In this document: in pieces, positions 35,975 to 45,125 of the stretch
Position numbering within the stretch: the stretch's first letter is position 1
Layout of the letters: each line of letters starts with the position of its first letter
Origin: Mycolicibacterium litorale
GTDB taxonomy: Bacteria; Actinomycetota; Actinomycetes; Mycobacteriales; Mycobacteriaceae
DNA: 64,000 nt
Assembly: GCA_002007745.1 (NCBI GenBank)
Contig: CP019882.1
Span: 62,001-126,000, forward strand
Direction: 5' to 3'
The notes under the pieces: generated by a model
Databases searched by the model: none
Told to the model about the DNA's origin: nothing
Seen by the model: only the letters and a program-made list of their open reading frames with translations
Program-made: the position numbers and the translations under genes

Positions 35975-36765
35975 GGCAAGATCGCGTCGACATAGCCACC
36001 GTCGACGCGCAGGGCTCCACCGGTGGTGGCCGATGCCAGGGGTGAGCTGAGGTAGACCACCATGTTCGCGATCTCCTCGGGCTCGATCAGGCGTTGCAGC
36101 AGCGATTGCGGACGGTGCTCAATCATGAACTGCCGCTGGGCCTTATCCCACGGAAGATCCTTGTTCACCAGTTGGTAGACGAATTGCTCGACGCCTTGGG
36201 TGTGGGTGGGGCCGGCGACCACGGAGTTGACGGTGACACCCGATCCGGCGGCTGCCTTGGCGAAGCCGCGGGTCACGGCCAGCAGCGCGGTTTTGGACAT
36301 GCCGTAGTGGATCATCTCGACCGGTGTGACCACGGCCGAATCGCTGGCGATGTTGAGCACCCGGCCCCAGGAGCGTTCGATCATGCCGGGCAGGTAGATG
36401 CGCGTCAGCCGAGCCGCGGACAAGACGTTGACCTCGAAGAACCGCCGCCACTGCGCGTCGTCGATCTCCAGGGCGGGCACCGCCTCGAAGATGCCGAGGT
36501 TGTTGACCAGGATGTCGACGTCGGGAAGCTGGGCCTGCAATGCTGCGACGCCCTCCTCGGTGGTGACGTCGGCGGCCACCTCGACCAGGTCGGCATCGGC
36601 GAGCTCGGCGCGCAGCGCGTCGACGGCACGCTGCACCGAGGCTTCCGAGCGGCCGTTGACCGCCACCCTCGCCCCGGCAGCGGCCAGGCCCTTCGCGATG
36701 GCGGCCCCGATCCCTTGAGTGGAGCCCGTCACCAGTGCCGTCTTGCCGTTGAGGTTGATCTGCAT
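35971..36765 (-). CDS. short-chain dehydrogenase/reductase (3-oxoacyl reductase-like)
   Basis: A 264-residue classical SDR with TGSTQGIGAAIAKGLAAAG for cofactor binding, the Arg in VNGRSEASV suggesting NADP(H), NNLG near residue 85, and the catalytic Ser-Tyr-Lys in NIASDSAVVTPVEMIHYGMSK. The C-terminal GGALRVDGGYVD is normal. It is the first gene of a pair with DUF1275 and is divergent from a second SDR. Its substrate is not known. Confidence 0.87.
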   Translation of the reverse strand: MQINLNGKTALVTGSTQGIGAAIAKGLAAAGARVAVNGRSEASVQRAVDALRAELADADLVEVAADVTTEEGVAALQAQLPDVDILVNNLGIFEAVPALEIDDAQWRRFFEVNVLSAARLTRIYLPGMIERSWGRVLNIASDSAVVTPVEMIHYGMSKTALLAVTRGFAKAAAGSGVTVNSVVAGPTHTQGVEQFVYQLVNKDLPWDKAQRQFMIEHRPQSLLQRLIEPEEIANMVVYLSSPLASATTGGALRVDGGYVDAILP

Positions 36766-36871
36766 AGCCTGCACCAGCGACCTGCCACGCGGATTTGTTC
36801 CCACCGCTGCCGACCTGTGCCATTGCCGCGATTCCGGCCATCCACCGCCTCGACGATCGTATGGTGAGGCC

Positions 36872-37696
36872 GTGAAAACCGTGCGCCCGTTGGAGGGCAA
36901 GGTCGCCTACGTCACCGGGGGAGCCAGGGGGCAGGGCCGAGCGCATTGCATCCGGTTGGCGCAGGCGGGTGCCGATATCGTCACCGTCGACGCGTGCGGA
37001 CCGGTGGGCAATCACATCGGGTACGCCCCGGCCGAACCAGCGGATCTCGCCGAAACCGTGCGCCTGGTCGAAGACGAGGGCGTCAAGGTCACCGCCGACC
37101 GGGTCGACGTCCGCGATCTCGCCGCACAGCAGCGGGTGATCGCCGATGCCATCGAACAATTCGGCCGGTTGGACGTCGTCGTCGCCAACGCGGGGGTGAT
37201 GAGTTGGGGACGTACCTGGGAGATTCCAGCCGAGCAATGGCAGGAGACCATCGACATCAACCTGACCGGTGTCTTCAACACCTTTCAGGCCACCGTGCCG
37301 GCGATGATCGAGGCGGGCAACGGCGGATCGATCATCGCGGTCAGTTCGGCGGCGGGTATCAAGGCGGTGCCCGGCGCCGGCCATTACTGCGCCAGCAAGT
37401 TCGGGGTGGTCGGGTTGGTCAACTCACTGGCAATCGAACTGGGCGAGTACGGCATTCGGGTGAACTCGATCCACACCTACGGTGTGGACACCGCCCTGGG
37501 CAACGACCTGTCGATGTACGAGATCTTCCAGCAGCATCCGCAATACATCCACAGCTTCTCGCCGGGCGCGCTGCCCACCGACTCGCTGACCCCGCCACAT
37601 CAGGTCAGCGAGGTCGTGCTGTTTCTGGCCAGCGACGCCTCCGCCCTGCTGACCGCCGCGCAGGTGCCGGCGGACAAGGGCTACTTGAAGATCTAG
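36872..37696 (+). CDS. mycofactocin-coupled SDR family oxidoreductase
   Basis: A 274-residue SDR of the carveol-dehydrogenase-like subgroup. It has TGGARGQGRAHCIRLAQAGAD in shortened form, the VDACGPVGNHIGY insertion with an extra loop before strand 3, NAGV, and the catalytic Tyr-Lys in HYCASKFG. Members of this group keep NAD tightly bound and are thought to pass electrons to mycofactocin. A -10 TATGGT (36860-36865) ends six bases before the GTG. Its stop shares CTAG with the convergent FadD gene. Confidence 0.84.
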   Translation: MKTVRPLEGKVAYVTGGARGQGRAHCIRLAQAGADIVTVDACGPVGNHIGYAPAEPADLAETVRLVEDEGVKVTADRVDVRDLAAQQRVIADAIEQFGRLDVVVANAGVMSWGRTWEIPAEQWQETIDINLTGVFNTFQATVPAMIEAGNGGSIIAVSSAAGIKAVPGAGHYCASKFGVVGLVNSLAIELGEYGIRVNSIHTYGVDTALGNDLSMYEIFQQHPQYIHSFSPGALPTDSLTPPHQVSEVVLFLASDASALLTAAQVPADKGYLKI

Positions 37697-39366
37697 CTTT
37701 GTGCGGCAAGGCTTTCCGCGGCCAGTGCCTTGGCCCAGCGGTAGTCGGCCTTACCTGCCGGTGACCGCATCACCTTGTCGGTGCGGACGAACGCCTTCGG
37801 AAGTTTGTAGTGGGCGATGTGCGCCTTGCAAGCCTCGGTGAGCTCCTCGTCGGTGGCCGACCTGCCCTCGGCGAACTGCACGATCGCCACCACCTCGCTG
37901 CCCCAGCGCTCCGAGGGCCGGCCCGCCACCACCACGTCGTACACCGACGGATGGCTGGCCACTGCGCGTTCGACCTCTTCGGCGAAGATCTTCTCGCCGC
38001 CGGAATTGATGGTCACCGAATCCCGGCCGAGCAGTTCGATCTGGCCGTCGGCCAGCAGCCGGGCCCGGTCTCCGGGTACCGACCAGCGGACGCCGTCGAT
38101 GGTCGGGAACGTCCGCGCGGACTTCTCCGCGTCGCCCAGGTAACCCAGCGGCACATAGGCCCGCCGCGCCAGCCAGCCCTCGTCCTCGCCCCCGCCGGGC
38201 GTCAACACGTGGCTGAGATCGGTTGCGATGACGGCAGTGTCGTGTTGCGGGGTGAAGGTTGCGGCCTTGGCGTCGACACCCTTGGCCGCCATGGTCGTCA
38301 TCTGCATGCCCGTCTCGGAGGCGCCGACGGCATCGAGCACCATCAGGTTGGGCAGCGCCGCGAGCAGCCGCTCACGCACCGTCGGCGACAGCGGCGCGCC
38401 GCCATTGCTGATCGTCACCAAACCGGACAGGTCGTACTTGCCGGTCTCGATCTCCTCGAGCAGCGGCCGCGCGATCGCGTCGCCCACCACCGGGATGCTC
38501 AGCACCCGTTCACGTTCGGCCAGCCGCATCACGGCGGGAGCGTTCATGTGGTCGACGTCGTCGGGGATCGCCACCCAACCGCCGGTGCTGATCATGTTGA
38601 ACGCCGCCCACTGTGCCGCGCCGTGCATCAGCGGCGGGATCATCAAGATGGTGCGGAACCCGGCGTTGGTGCGGGCCTGCTCGACGAGGTCGTCGTAGGA
38701 CTGCAGGGACTTGTCGGAGCCGAAGGGCCGGCCACCCATCGCCGACATGAAGATGTCGTGCTGACGCCACAGCACACCCTTGGGCATGCCGGTGGTGCCG
38801 CCGGTGTAGAGGATGTACAGGTCGTCGCCGCTGGGCGTCGGCATCCCGCCGGCCGGCTCGGGCGTGGTGACGATGGACTCGTAGTCGACGGCGCCGGGCA
38901 GCAGGTCGTTGCCGGAGGAATCGGCGACCTGGATGAGCACCCGCAAGTCGGGCAACCGGTCGCGGATCGAGGCGACATGCGGGGCGAACTCCGCGCCGTA
39001 CACCAGGGCTTTGGCCGTGGAATCGGTCAGCAGGTAGAGCAGTTCTTCGGCGACGTAGCGGTAGTTGACGTTGAACGGCGCCACCCGGGCGCGGTAGCCG
39101 GCGACCATCGCTTCGAGGTACTCGTTGCCGTTGCGCAGGTACAGGCCGATGTGGTCCTGCCCGGACTGATGCGGCTGGAGCTGGTCGCGCTCGGTGTGGC
39201 AGCCCAGGCCCTGCGACGTCAGGTAGTGGGCGACACCGTCGATGCGGGCGTCCATCTGGGCGTAGGTCAGCTCCCGGTCGCGCCAGATCAACACCCGGCG
39301 GTCGGGCAGGGTGGTGGCAACGGTGTGGAACACCGTCGAGAGGTCGAAGCTGACGGCACTGCCCAT
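37693..39366 (-). CDS. acyl-CoA synthetase (FadD19-like), KstR-box gene
   Basis: A 557-residue ANL ligase. The ATP loop is ILYTGGTTGMPKGVLWR, the SETG motif is VGASETGMQM, and the C-terminal hinge and Lys motifs are LLGRDSVTINSGGEKIF and RSPAGKADYRWAK. The GMPKGVLWR and KADYRWAK forms are those of the FadD19/FadD17 branch that activates steroid side chains. A perfect palindrome with a KstR half-site pattern lies 21 bases upstream of the start. AGGAG precedes the ATG. Its role in cholesterol breakdown is inferred from these two facts. Confidence 0.86.
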   Translation of the reverse strand: MGSAVSFDLSTVFHTVATTLPDRRVLIWRDRELTYAQMDARIDGVAHYLTSQGLGCHTERDQLQPHQSGQDHIGLYLRNGNEYLEAMVAGYRARVAPFNVNYRYVAEELLYLLTDSTAKALVYGAEFAPHVASIRDRLPDLRVLIQVADSSGNDLLPGAVDYESIVTTPEPAGGMPTPSGDDLYILYTGGTTGMPKGVLWRQHDIFMSAMGGRPFGSDKSLQSYDDLVEQARTNAGFRTILMIPPLMHGAAQWAAFNMISTGGWVAIPDDVDHMNAPAVMRLAERERVLSIPVVGDAIARPLLEEIETGKYDLSGLVTISNGGAPLSPTVRERLLAALPNLMVLDAVGASETGMQMTTMAAKGVDAKAATFTPQHDTAVIATDLSHVLTPGGGEDEGWLARRAYVPLGYLGDAEKSARTFPTIDGVRWSVPGDRARLLADGQIELLGRDSVTINSGGEKIFAEEVERAVASHPSVYDVVVAGRPSERWGSEVVAIVQFAEGRSATDEELTEACKAHIAHYKLPKAFVRTDKVMRSPAGKADYRWAKALAAESLAAQS

Positions 39367-39386
39367 GGGCGCTCCTCCGCGTGGCA

Positions 39387-39410
39387 CAGACTAGAACGCG
39401 TTCTAGTCTG
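39387..39410. promoter_or_regulatory. KstR-type operator in a 24-bp perfect palindrome
   Basis: CAGACTAGAACG is followed directly by its exact reverse complement. The centre, TAGAACGCGTTCTA (39392-39405), fits the KstR consensus TNNAACNNGTTNNA at every fixed position. Outside it, CGCGTGG on the left and CCACGCG on the right also pair. It lies between a FadD gene and a divergent LLM oxidoreductase, so one site may control both. KstR represses cholesterol catabolism genes in mycobacteria. Confidence 0.85.
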
Positions 39411-39550
39411 CCACGCGGCCGGGACTGGTTCGGCGAGGATGATCGCCCAGCGGGACCCCGGCACACCCCGGCCGACATACCGGATGGCCCGGTTGGGATG
39501 CTGGCATGGCCACCAGCGGATCCCCACCGTCCGAGCCCGAGGAGAGACCT

Positions 39551-40458
39551 GTGACAGCTGAACGCGCACGTATCGACTTCCCGTCCCGCATCGGGGTGTG
39601 GTGGGGCGGCACCGCCTGGCCCATGCCGGCGGCTCAGGAGGTGGCCCGGGAGATCGAATCGTTGGGCTACGGCTCGCTGTTCATCCCGGAGATCGGGCTC
39701 AAGGACTGTTTGGTCGAGTCCGCGGCACTGCTCGAGGCGACCGACAAGCTGGTGATCGGCACCGGTATCGCCAACATCCATGCTCGGCTGCCAACCGTCG
39801 CCGAGGGCGGTGGGCGCACCCTGAATGCGCTCCATCCCGGCCGCTTCGTCCTCGGCCTCGGTGTCAGCCACGGGCCGTTGGTGCAGAACGCCTTCGGCCT
39901 GTCCTACGACAAGCCGCTGGCCACCATGCGGACCTACCTCGAGCGGATGGCCGCCCTGCCCGACTTCATCGAAGGCGGTGTGCGGCCCACCCGAGTGCTG
40001 GCGGCTCTGGGGCCCAAGATGATCGAGCTGTCCGGCACGATGGCCGACGGAGCGCATCCCTACCTCGTCACCCCGAGCAGAGCGCCACCACGCGCGAAAT
40101 CCTGGGCCCGGACAAGTGGATCGTGTCCGAGCAGGCCGTCGCCGTCGGCGAGGACGCGCAGGAGCAGCTCCGCCGGGCACATCTGCACCTGGAGATCTAC
40201 TCGGGCCTGCCGAACTACCGGAACTCCTGGCTACGCCAGGGATTCGACGACTCCGACCTGGTCAAGGGCGGCTCCGATCGGTTGGCGCGCGGCATCGTCG
40301 GCATGGGTTCGGTGGAGCAGGCCGCCGCCTCGGTGACCGCGCACCTCGACGCGGGTGCCGACCACGTCGTCGTGCAGGTCCTCGGGGACGGCAACCCGGC
40401 CTGGGATCCGCGCCCGTCGCTGCGTGAACTGGCGGCGGCTTTCGGGCTTACGGGTTGA
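39551..40458 (+). pseudogene. LLM class F420-dependent oxidoreductase, frameshifted
   Basis: A luciferase-like oxidoreductase of about 302 residues split by one missing base. The first frame runs from the GTG (with GAGGAGA upstream) through VWWGGTAWPMPAAQEVAREI, LVIGTGIANIHARLPTV and GRFVLGLGVSHG to MADGAHPYLVTP. The C run at 40071-40074 comes next, after which the other frame continues EQSATTREILGPDKWIVSEQ to the end. One added G after CCCC joins the halves. It lies divergent from a FadD at a KstR box, so a role in steroid or lipid catabolism is likely if the gene is intact. Confidence 0.83.
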
Positions 40459-41689
40459 TGGTGTTCTCGCCGACCTGACGCCCCCACACGTACTCGGTGA
40501 GGATCGGCTGGCCCAGCTCGAAGTGGTTGTACGGCGCCAGCGAGGCGCCGTAGTCGGCCACCAGGAACGGCGCCGGCCAGAAGTCGTGCGTGATCGGCTG
40601 CCAGCAGCCCGGGGCGCCGCCCGGACCGCCCTTGGCGTTCACCCGCGGCAGGTTGTCCGGATACACGTAGGGGTTGGCCGCACCGGTCAGGCCGATGTGG
40701 AAGTCGATCGAGTACCCGTTGCCGCCCGCGCTGTCCTTGGCGTTGGAGGTGGCGTAGTTGCGGATGGTGCAGAGGAACTCGGGGCTGTAGGTGTCCAGCA
40801 GCCGGTTGGTCGGGATCGCGTCGGCCTGGCCGCGCACGAAATAGGGGCTGCCGCGTTCGAGGACGTCACCGGCGGTGTTACCGAATCCCGCTGCGGCCAG
40901 CAGTGCGGCGTCCAGGTCCTGCTGCTGCGCGTTGAGGGTGCGGGCGGTGGTCACCGCGTTGTTCAGGAAGTCCCACAGGTCGGGGCTGGCCTTGATGTAG
41001 ACGTCGGCCAGGTTCGACAGCTGCTGGATGTTGCTGCGGATCTGCGGCATCTGCGGGTTGATGTCGTCGAGGACGGCGTTGCCGTTGACCACCGACTGGC
41101 CGAACTTGGTGCCCAGCCCGTCGAGCGCCTCGGCGGCCGCCGACAGCGTGAGGTTGAGCTTGACCGGATCGACCTTCTCCGAGATCGAGATGAGCGTCTC
41201 GAACAGGGTGTTGAACTCCGTCGTCACGTGCGACACGTCGATCACGTCGCCGGCGGAGATACGCTGCCGGGTCGGGTCCGGGGGGCTGCGGAACGACACG
41301 TACTTGTTGCCGAAGACGGTGCTGGCCTTGACCTCGGCAATCGCGTTGGCCGGGATCAGCGCGACGTACTTGGGGTTGACGTCCAACGACAGCTTGGCCT
41401 GCGTGGTGCCATCCCGCTCGACGGCGTCGACGCCGGTCACCCGGCCGATCTCGACGCCGTTGTAGGTGACTTTCGACCCGGGGTCCATCACCAGGCCGGC
41501 GCGCGGCGACATCAGGGTGAGTCGGGTCTTGGGCGTGAAGTCGCCACGAAACTGCAGGTAGACCACCACGACGATGACGATGAACAGGATGGCCGTGACG
41601 GCGAACGCGGTCTTGATGGGCGGCGAGTACTGCCAGTGCCGGACTCGGCTCTCAAGCCAGCCGGGCGCTGTGCCCCGTTGGTCACTCAT
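40448..41689 (-). CDS. orphan MceA-like MCE family protein
   Basis: A 413-residue MCE protein. One N-terminal membrane anchor (residues 27-48) is followed by the MCE/MlaD domain (FRGDFTPKTRLTLMSPRAGL, VTYNGVEIGRV), a long helical region (residues 150-260) and a C-terminal domain with PDNLPRVNAKGGPGG. These are features of MceA subunits, which with MceB-F and YrbEA/B import lipids or sterols. No yrbE or other mce gene is adjacent, so it is an orphan. Its 3' end overlaps that of the LLM gene by 11 bases. Confidence 0.87.
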   Translation of the reverse strand: MSDQRGTAPGWLESRVRHWQYSPPIKTAFAVTAILFIVIVVVVYLQFRGDFTPKTRLTLMSPRAGLVMDPGSKVTYNGVEIGRVTGVDAVERDGTTQAKLSLDVNPKYVALIPANAIAEVKASTVFGNKYVSFRSPPDPTRQRISAGDVIDVSHVTTEFNTLFETLISISEKVDPVKLNLTLSAAAEALDGLGTKFGQSVVNGNAVLDDINPQMPQIRSNIQQLSNLADVYIKASPDLWDFLNNAVTTARTLNAQQQDLDAALLAAAGFGNTAGDVLERGSPYFVRGQADAIPTNRLLDTYSPEFLCTIRNYATSNAKDSAGGNGYSIDFHIGLTGAANPYVYPDNLPRVNAKGGPGGAPGCWQPITHDFWPAPFLVADYGASLAPYNHFELGQPILTEYVWGRQVGENTINP

Positions 41690-41874
41690 CAGGTGCGCAC
41701 CTGCAAATCACAGGGGTCCCCTCCACGTACAGCAGTCCGACCGCAGGTCGCCGGTCGTCAGTCCTGCCACTATCGCACGCAGGCCGGGGGTACCGGGCTT
41801 TTCAGACCAATCGGTGCGGGTGACGAACTCCCGGTTGGGCGGGCCGGGTGATGCAGGTCACCGCACTATGGTCG

Positions 41875-42678
41875 TCATCCGGTGTGGCTGGCCTGGCGCA
41901 CCCGCTCGGAGACTGGTTGCAGTTGCGAGTATTTGGGGTCCCGGCCGTCCCCGGAGGATCGGCCCCGCGCGTGCCGCCACACCCACGGGATGAGCAGCCC
42001 GCGGGTCCATTGCGCCAGGGCGTAGAGGCGTTCGAAGGAGTTCGCCTCGGTGTAGCCCCCGGTGGCCTGCGCCCAGTCGTGGTTGCTGCCAGGAAGTTTC
42101 AACGCCTCGGCGGCAGCTTCGGCGAACAGGATGTGCCCCCGGGTGGAGGCGTGCATCCGGTCGTGGCTCCACGTCAGCGCCTCGCTCATCGAGGGCGCGT
42201 GGTAGAGGTCGACCAGCCCGAACCCGTGCCGGTCGGCGGCGGCCTTGATGACGCCGTTGACCTGCTCGATCCGGTCCCCGATCAGCCGGCCGACCGGCAG
42301 CATCTTCGCGATGTCGGGAAACAGCGTGGTCACGACGGTCGCCTGCGACTCGGCCAGCCGCCGGTACACCTCGTCGAGGTCGGCCAACGCCGCGGTGAAG
42401 GCGCCTCCCGGGCGGGTCACATCGTTCATGCCGACGCAGACCGTCACCAGGTCGGGATCCATGGCGAGTGCTTGGGGCAGTTGGTTGTTCAGCACGTCGG
42501 CCACGCGTTTGCCCCGCACGGCGAGGTTGGCATACAGCAACCCGGGATACCGGCTGTCCAGCATGGCTGCGAGCCGGTCGGCGAACCCGATCACTCCGGT
42601 GGTGTCGTCGCCGTCCCAGAGGCCTTCGGTCTGGCTGTCGCCGATCGCGACAAAGCGGGAGTAGCCGATGTCGGACAT
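41875..42678 (-). CDS. SGNH/GDSL hydrolase
   Basis: A 267-residue esterase-like protein. Block I is FVAIGDSQTEGLWDG with the catalytic Ser, block II has NLAVRGK, block III is VCVGMNDVTRPG and block V is WSHDRMHASTRGH with the catalytic Asp and His. There is no signal peptide. The ATG at 42678 lies within an inverted repeat; a TetR gene is divergent from it. The substrate is probably a carboxylic or acetyl ester. Confidence 0.87.
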   Translation of the reverse strand: MSDIGYSRFVAIGDSQTEGLWDGDDTTGVIGFADRLAAMLDSRYPGLLYANLAVRGKRVADVLNNQLPQALAMDPDLVTVCVGMNDVTRPGGAFTAALADLDEVYRRLAESQATVVTTLFPDIAKMLPVGRLIGDRIEQVNGVIKAAADRHGFGLVDLYHAPSMSEALTWSHDRMHASTRGHILFAEAAAEALKLPGSNHDWAQATGGYTEANSFERLYALAQWTRGLLIPWVWRHARGRSSGDGRDPKYSQLQPVSERVRQASHTG

Positions 42679-42688
42679 GATGTCCGAC
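42670..42688. promoter_or_regulatory. inverted repeat over the SGNH hydrolase start codon
   Basis: GTCGGACAT (42670-42678) and ATGTCCGAC (42680-42688) are exact complements around one base. The repeat contains the start codon of the hydrolase and lies 59 bases before the divergent TetR gene. It may be the operator of that TetR. Part of the symmetry also comes from the encoded Met-Ser-Asp-Ile, so coding constraint is an alternative. Confidence 0.5.
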
Positions 42689-42747
42689 TTTAGTGCCGCG
42701 CAGCGCAGTACGATCGGCAGACGATCCGAAGGCGGGGTGTACAAACG

Positions 42748-43379
42748 GTGAAGTCGGTGGCCTCCGCGGAGTCGGGGGCATCCTTGCCGGCCGCCCCGGC
42801 GGCTGTGCCCCGCGCCAGCGACTCATCGATGCGCTGGCCGCCTCGATCACCGACGTCGGTTATTCGGCCACCACCGTCGCCGACATCGTCCGGCGCGCCA
42901 GGACCTCACGGCGGACCTTCTACGAGAACTTCTCCGACCGGGAAGCGTGCCTGGTGGCGCTGCTGACCGACACCAACCGCCGTGCCATCGACACCATCTC
43001 CGAGGCGGTGGACCCGGCCGCGCCGTGGGACGCCCAGATTCGGCAGGCGGTGCAGGCCTGGATCGCCAACGCCGAGTCGCAGCCCGCGGTGATGCTGAGC
43101 TGGATCCGCGACGTGCCTGCGTTGGGGCTCGCTGCACGCAGGCTGCAGCGGGAAGTCACCGAGTCGTTCATCACGATGGTCCGCACGCTCAGCGACACCG
43201 AAGAGTTGCGGGCCGCCGGCATCGTGCCGGTGTCCCGGCAGCGGGCCATCATGCTGATCGGCGGTCTGCGGGAACTCACGGCGATGACCGTCGAGAGCGG
43301 GGGCCGGATGAGCGACGTCACCGACGAGGCGGCCGAGGCCGCCATCGCACTGTTGGGACCGCCCGGATCCGGGACCTGA
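42748..43379 (+). CDS. TetR family regulator, N-terminus frameshifted
   Basis: The HTH (ASITDVGYSATTVADIVRRA, then TSRRTFYENFSDREACLVAL) and the helical C-terminal domain are complete in one frame. The natural N-terminus appears to be VKSVASAESGASLPAAPAAV in another frame from this GTG. One missing base after CCCC at 42808-42811 separates the two. Restoring it gives AVPRRQRLIDALAAS, a normal TetR start. Without repair, the intact frame would begin at a GTG at 42693 with an unusual Gly-rich leader. It is divergent from the SGNH hydrolase. Confidence 0.8.
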
Positions 43380-43383
43380 GCCC

Positions 43384-43608
43384 TTACTTAGCCAGCCAGG
43401 TGCGCACCTTGGCCAGGTCGCGGGTGTAGGTCTCGTAGATGTCGTCGGAGAAGTAGGACGCGCCGCTGATCGCGCCGTCGCCCTGCCAGATCACCCGGAT
43501 GCGGTAGCGGTCCCGGCTGTAAATGTCGGCGCTGCCGCTCTCCCGGCGCCGCCAGCCGCGCTCTTCGCCGGTCTGCGACAGTGCCTGCCGCTCGTCAGTG
43601 CCAGACAT
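43384..43608 (-). CDS. small conserved hypothetical protein
   Basis: A 74-residue soluble protein, polar at the N-terminus, with a strand-rich core YSRDRYRIRVIWQGDGAISG and a C-terminal DDIYETYTRDLAKVRTWLAK helix. No family is recognised. It converges on the TetR gene with a four-base gap and is divergent from the P450 gene 143 bases away. Confidence 0.6.
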   Translation of the reverse strand: MSGTDERQALSQTGEERGWRRRESGSADIYSRDRYRIRVIWQGDGAISGASYFSDDIYETYTRDLAKVRTWLAK

Positions 43609-43694
43609 CAGTGCGAACTCCTCTTGGGTATCGGTGTAGCACCCCGGTACCCGACACTACTGCCGTCGGCCCGGGCTTCCGTCGTTGTGCCGCC

Positions 43695-43734
43695 CGGTAC
43701 ATCCGCGTACCGTGTCTGGTACAGCGATGTACCG
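43695..43734. promoter_or_regulatory. nested GTAC inverted repeats upstream of the P450 gene
   Basis: CGGTACATC (43695-43703) and GATGTACCG (43726-43734) are exact complements. Between them GTACC (43707-43711) and GGTAC (43718-43722) form a second pair. The four GTAC half-sites are spaced about one helix turn apart (roughly 10-12 bases), which suits a multimeric repressor. The block ends 17 bases before the P450 start. Confidence 0.5.
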
Positions 43735-43751
43735 ACGTCAGGGGTGAATCG

Positions 43752-45125
43752 ATGGCACAGGCGACGACCGATCCCGTCCGACTGCCGCCCGGACCCCGTG
43801 CTCCCCGGCTGGTCCAGGGGGTGCGGTTCGTGGCATCGCGCCGATCATCGATGGGGGCGCTGGCCGGCCGCTACGGCCCGACCTTCACCCTGAACCTGCC
43901 GATCTTCGGCCGGACGGTCCTGGTCAGCGATCCCGCCCTGGTCAAAGACCTGTTCACCGCGGGCAGCGACCTGGTCGGCCGGGCCACCAACCTCGGCGAG
44001 GTGCTCGGCCCCGGCTCCACGTTCAGCCTCGACGGCGACGAACACCGCGAACGGCGCAAACTGCTGGTGCCGCCGTTCCACGGCAAGCGGATGGCCGGGT
44101 ACGAGGCGATCGTCGAGGAGGAGGTGCTGCGCGAGGTCGCCGGCTGGCCCGACGGCGTCGAGTTCGAGACCCTGCCGTCGATGATGCGGATCACCCTCAA
44201 CGCCATCCTGCGCGCAGTCTTCGGAGCCGACGGCGCAGCACTGGACGAACTGCGCGAACTGCTGCCCAAGGCGGTGGAGGTCGGATCCCGCCTCGTCGTG
44301 TTGCCGCGCGTGGTCCGCCGTGACTTCGGCCCGTACAGCCCCGGCGGGGCCATGCGGCGCTATCGAGACCGCTACGACGAGATCATCGGCGAGCTGATCA
44401 CCGCCGCGCGCGACGATCCCGCATTCGACGAGCGCGCCGACGTGCTGTCCCTGATGCTGCGGGCCCGCTACGACGACGGCTCGGCCATCTCCGATCGCCA
44501 CATCGCCGACGAACTGCTGACCTTGCTGACCGCCGGGCACGAGACCACGGCGACCACGCTGGCCTGGTTGGTCGAGCGGGTGCGTCGCCACCCCGAGTTG
44601 TTGGACCGGCTGACCGCCGAGGTCGACGCGGGCGGATCCGAGCTGCAGCAGGCCACGATCTGGGAGGTACAGCGGGTGCGGCCGGTCATCGACGGCACGT
44701 CGCGCCGAACGCTGCAGCGGATCAGGCTGGGCCAGTGGGTCATTCCGGAGAACTACGTGGTCATGGTGAGCATCGCGATGGCGCACGCCAACCGGGACCG
44801 GTTCGCCGACCCGTCCGTGTTCGACCCGGACCGCTTCGGTGCGGCGCCGGACAACTATGCGTGGATTCCGTTCGGGGGCGGCATCCGGCGCTGCATCGGC
44901 GCCGCGTTCGCCAACATGGAGATGACGGTCACGCTGCGAACGTTGTTGCGTGAGTTCACCTTCGCCCCCACCACCGAGCCGGGGGAGCGGTACCACTCGC
45001 GCGGGGTCGCCAACGCCCCCGGGGCCGGCGGGCGGGCGGTGGTGTACCGGCGCCGCGGCGAGGGCCGGTTGAGCGACTGCTGGGAATCGGCTGGGAGTCC
45101 CCTCAGCCGGGCAGACGGCGGTTGA
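43752..45125 (+). CDS. cytochrome P450
   Basis: A 457-residue P450. The I-helix oxygen motif is AGHETTATT near residue 260, the ExxR pair falls in WEVQRVRP, and the heme loop is [13 protein letters not shown] with Cys381 as the iron ligand. The sequence style is that of the mycobacterial CYP138-like group. The last 20 residues after VVYRRR are not typical and overlap the end of the convergent VWA gene by 23 bases. AGGGGTGA lies upstream of the ATG. The substrate is unknown. Confidence 0.88.
   Translation: MAQATTDPVRLPPGPRAPRLVQGVRFVASRRSSMGALAGRYGPTFTLNLPIFGRTVLVSDPALVKDLFTAGSDLVGRATNLGEVLGPGSTFSLDGDEHRERRKLLVPPFHGKRMAGYEAIVEEEVLREVAGWPDGVEFETLPSMMRITLNAILRAVFGADGAALDELRELLPKAVEVGSRLVVLPRVVRRDFGPYSPGGAMRRYRDRYDEIIGELITAARDDPAFDERADVLSLMLRARYDDGSAISDRHIADELLTLLTAGHETTATTLAWLVERVRRHPELLDRLTAEVDAGGSELQQATIWEVQRVRPVIDGTSRRTLQRIRLGQWVIPENYVVMVSIAMAHANRDRFADPSVFDPDRFGAAPDNYAWIPFGGGIRRCIGAAFANMEMTVTLRTLLREFTFAPTTEPGERYHSRGVANAPGAGGRAVVYRRRGEGRLSDCWESAGSPLSRADGG

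Noticed and set aside
37693..37696. CTAG shared by two convergent stop codons (also at 60575-60578)
   Set aside because: Overlapping TAG codons of convergent genes make this self-complementary by necessity; it is not evidence for a site.
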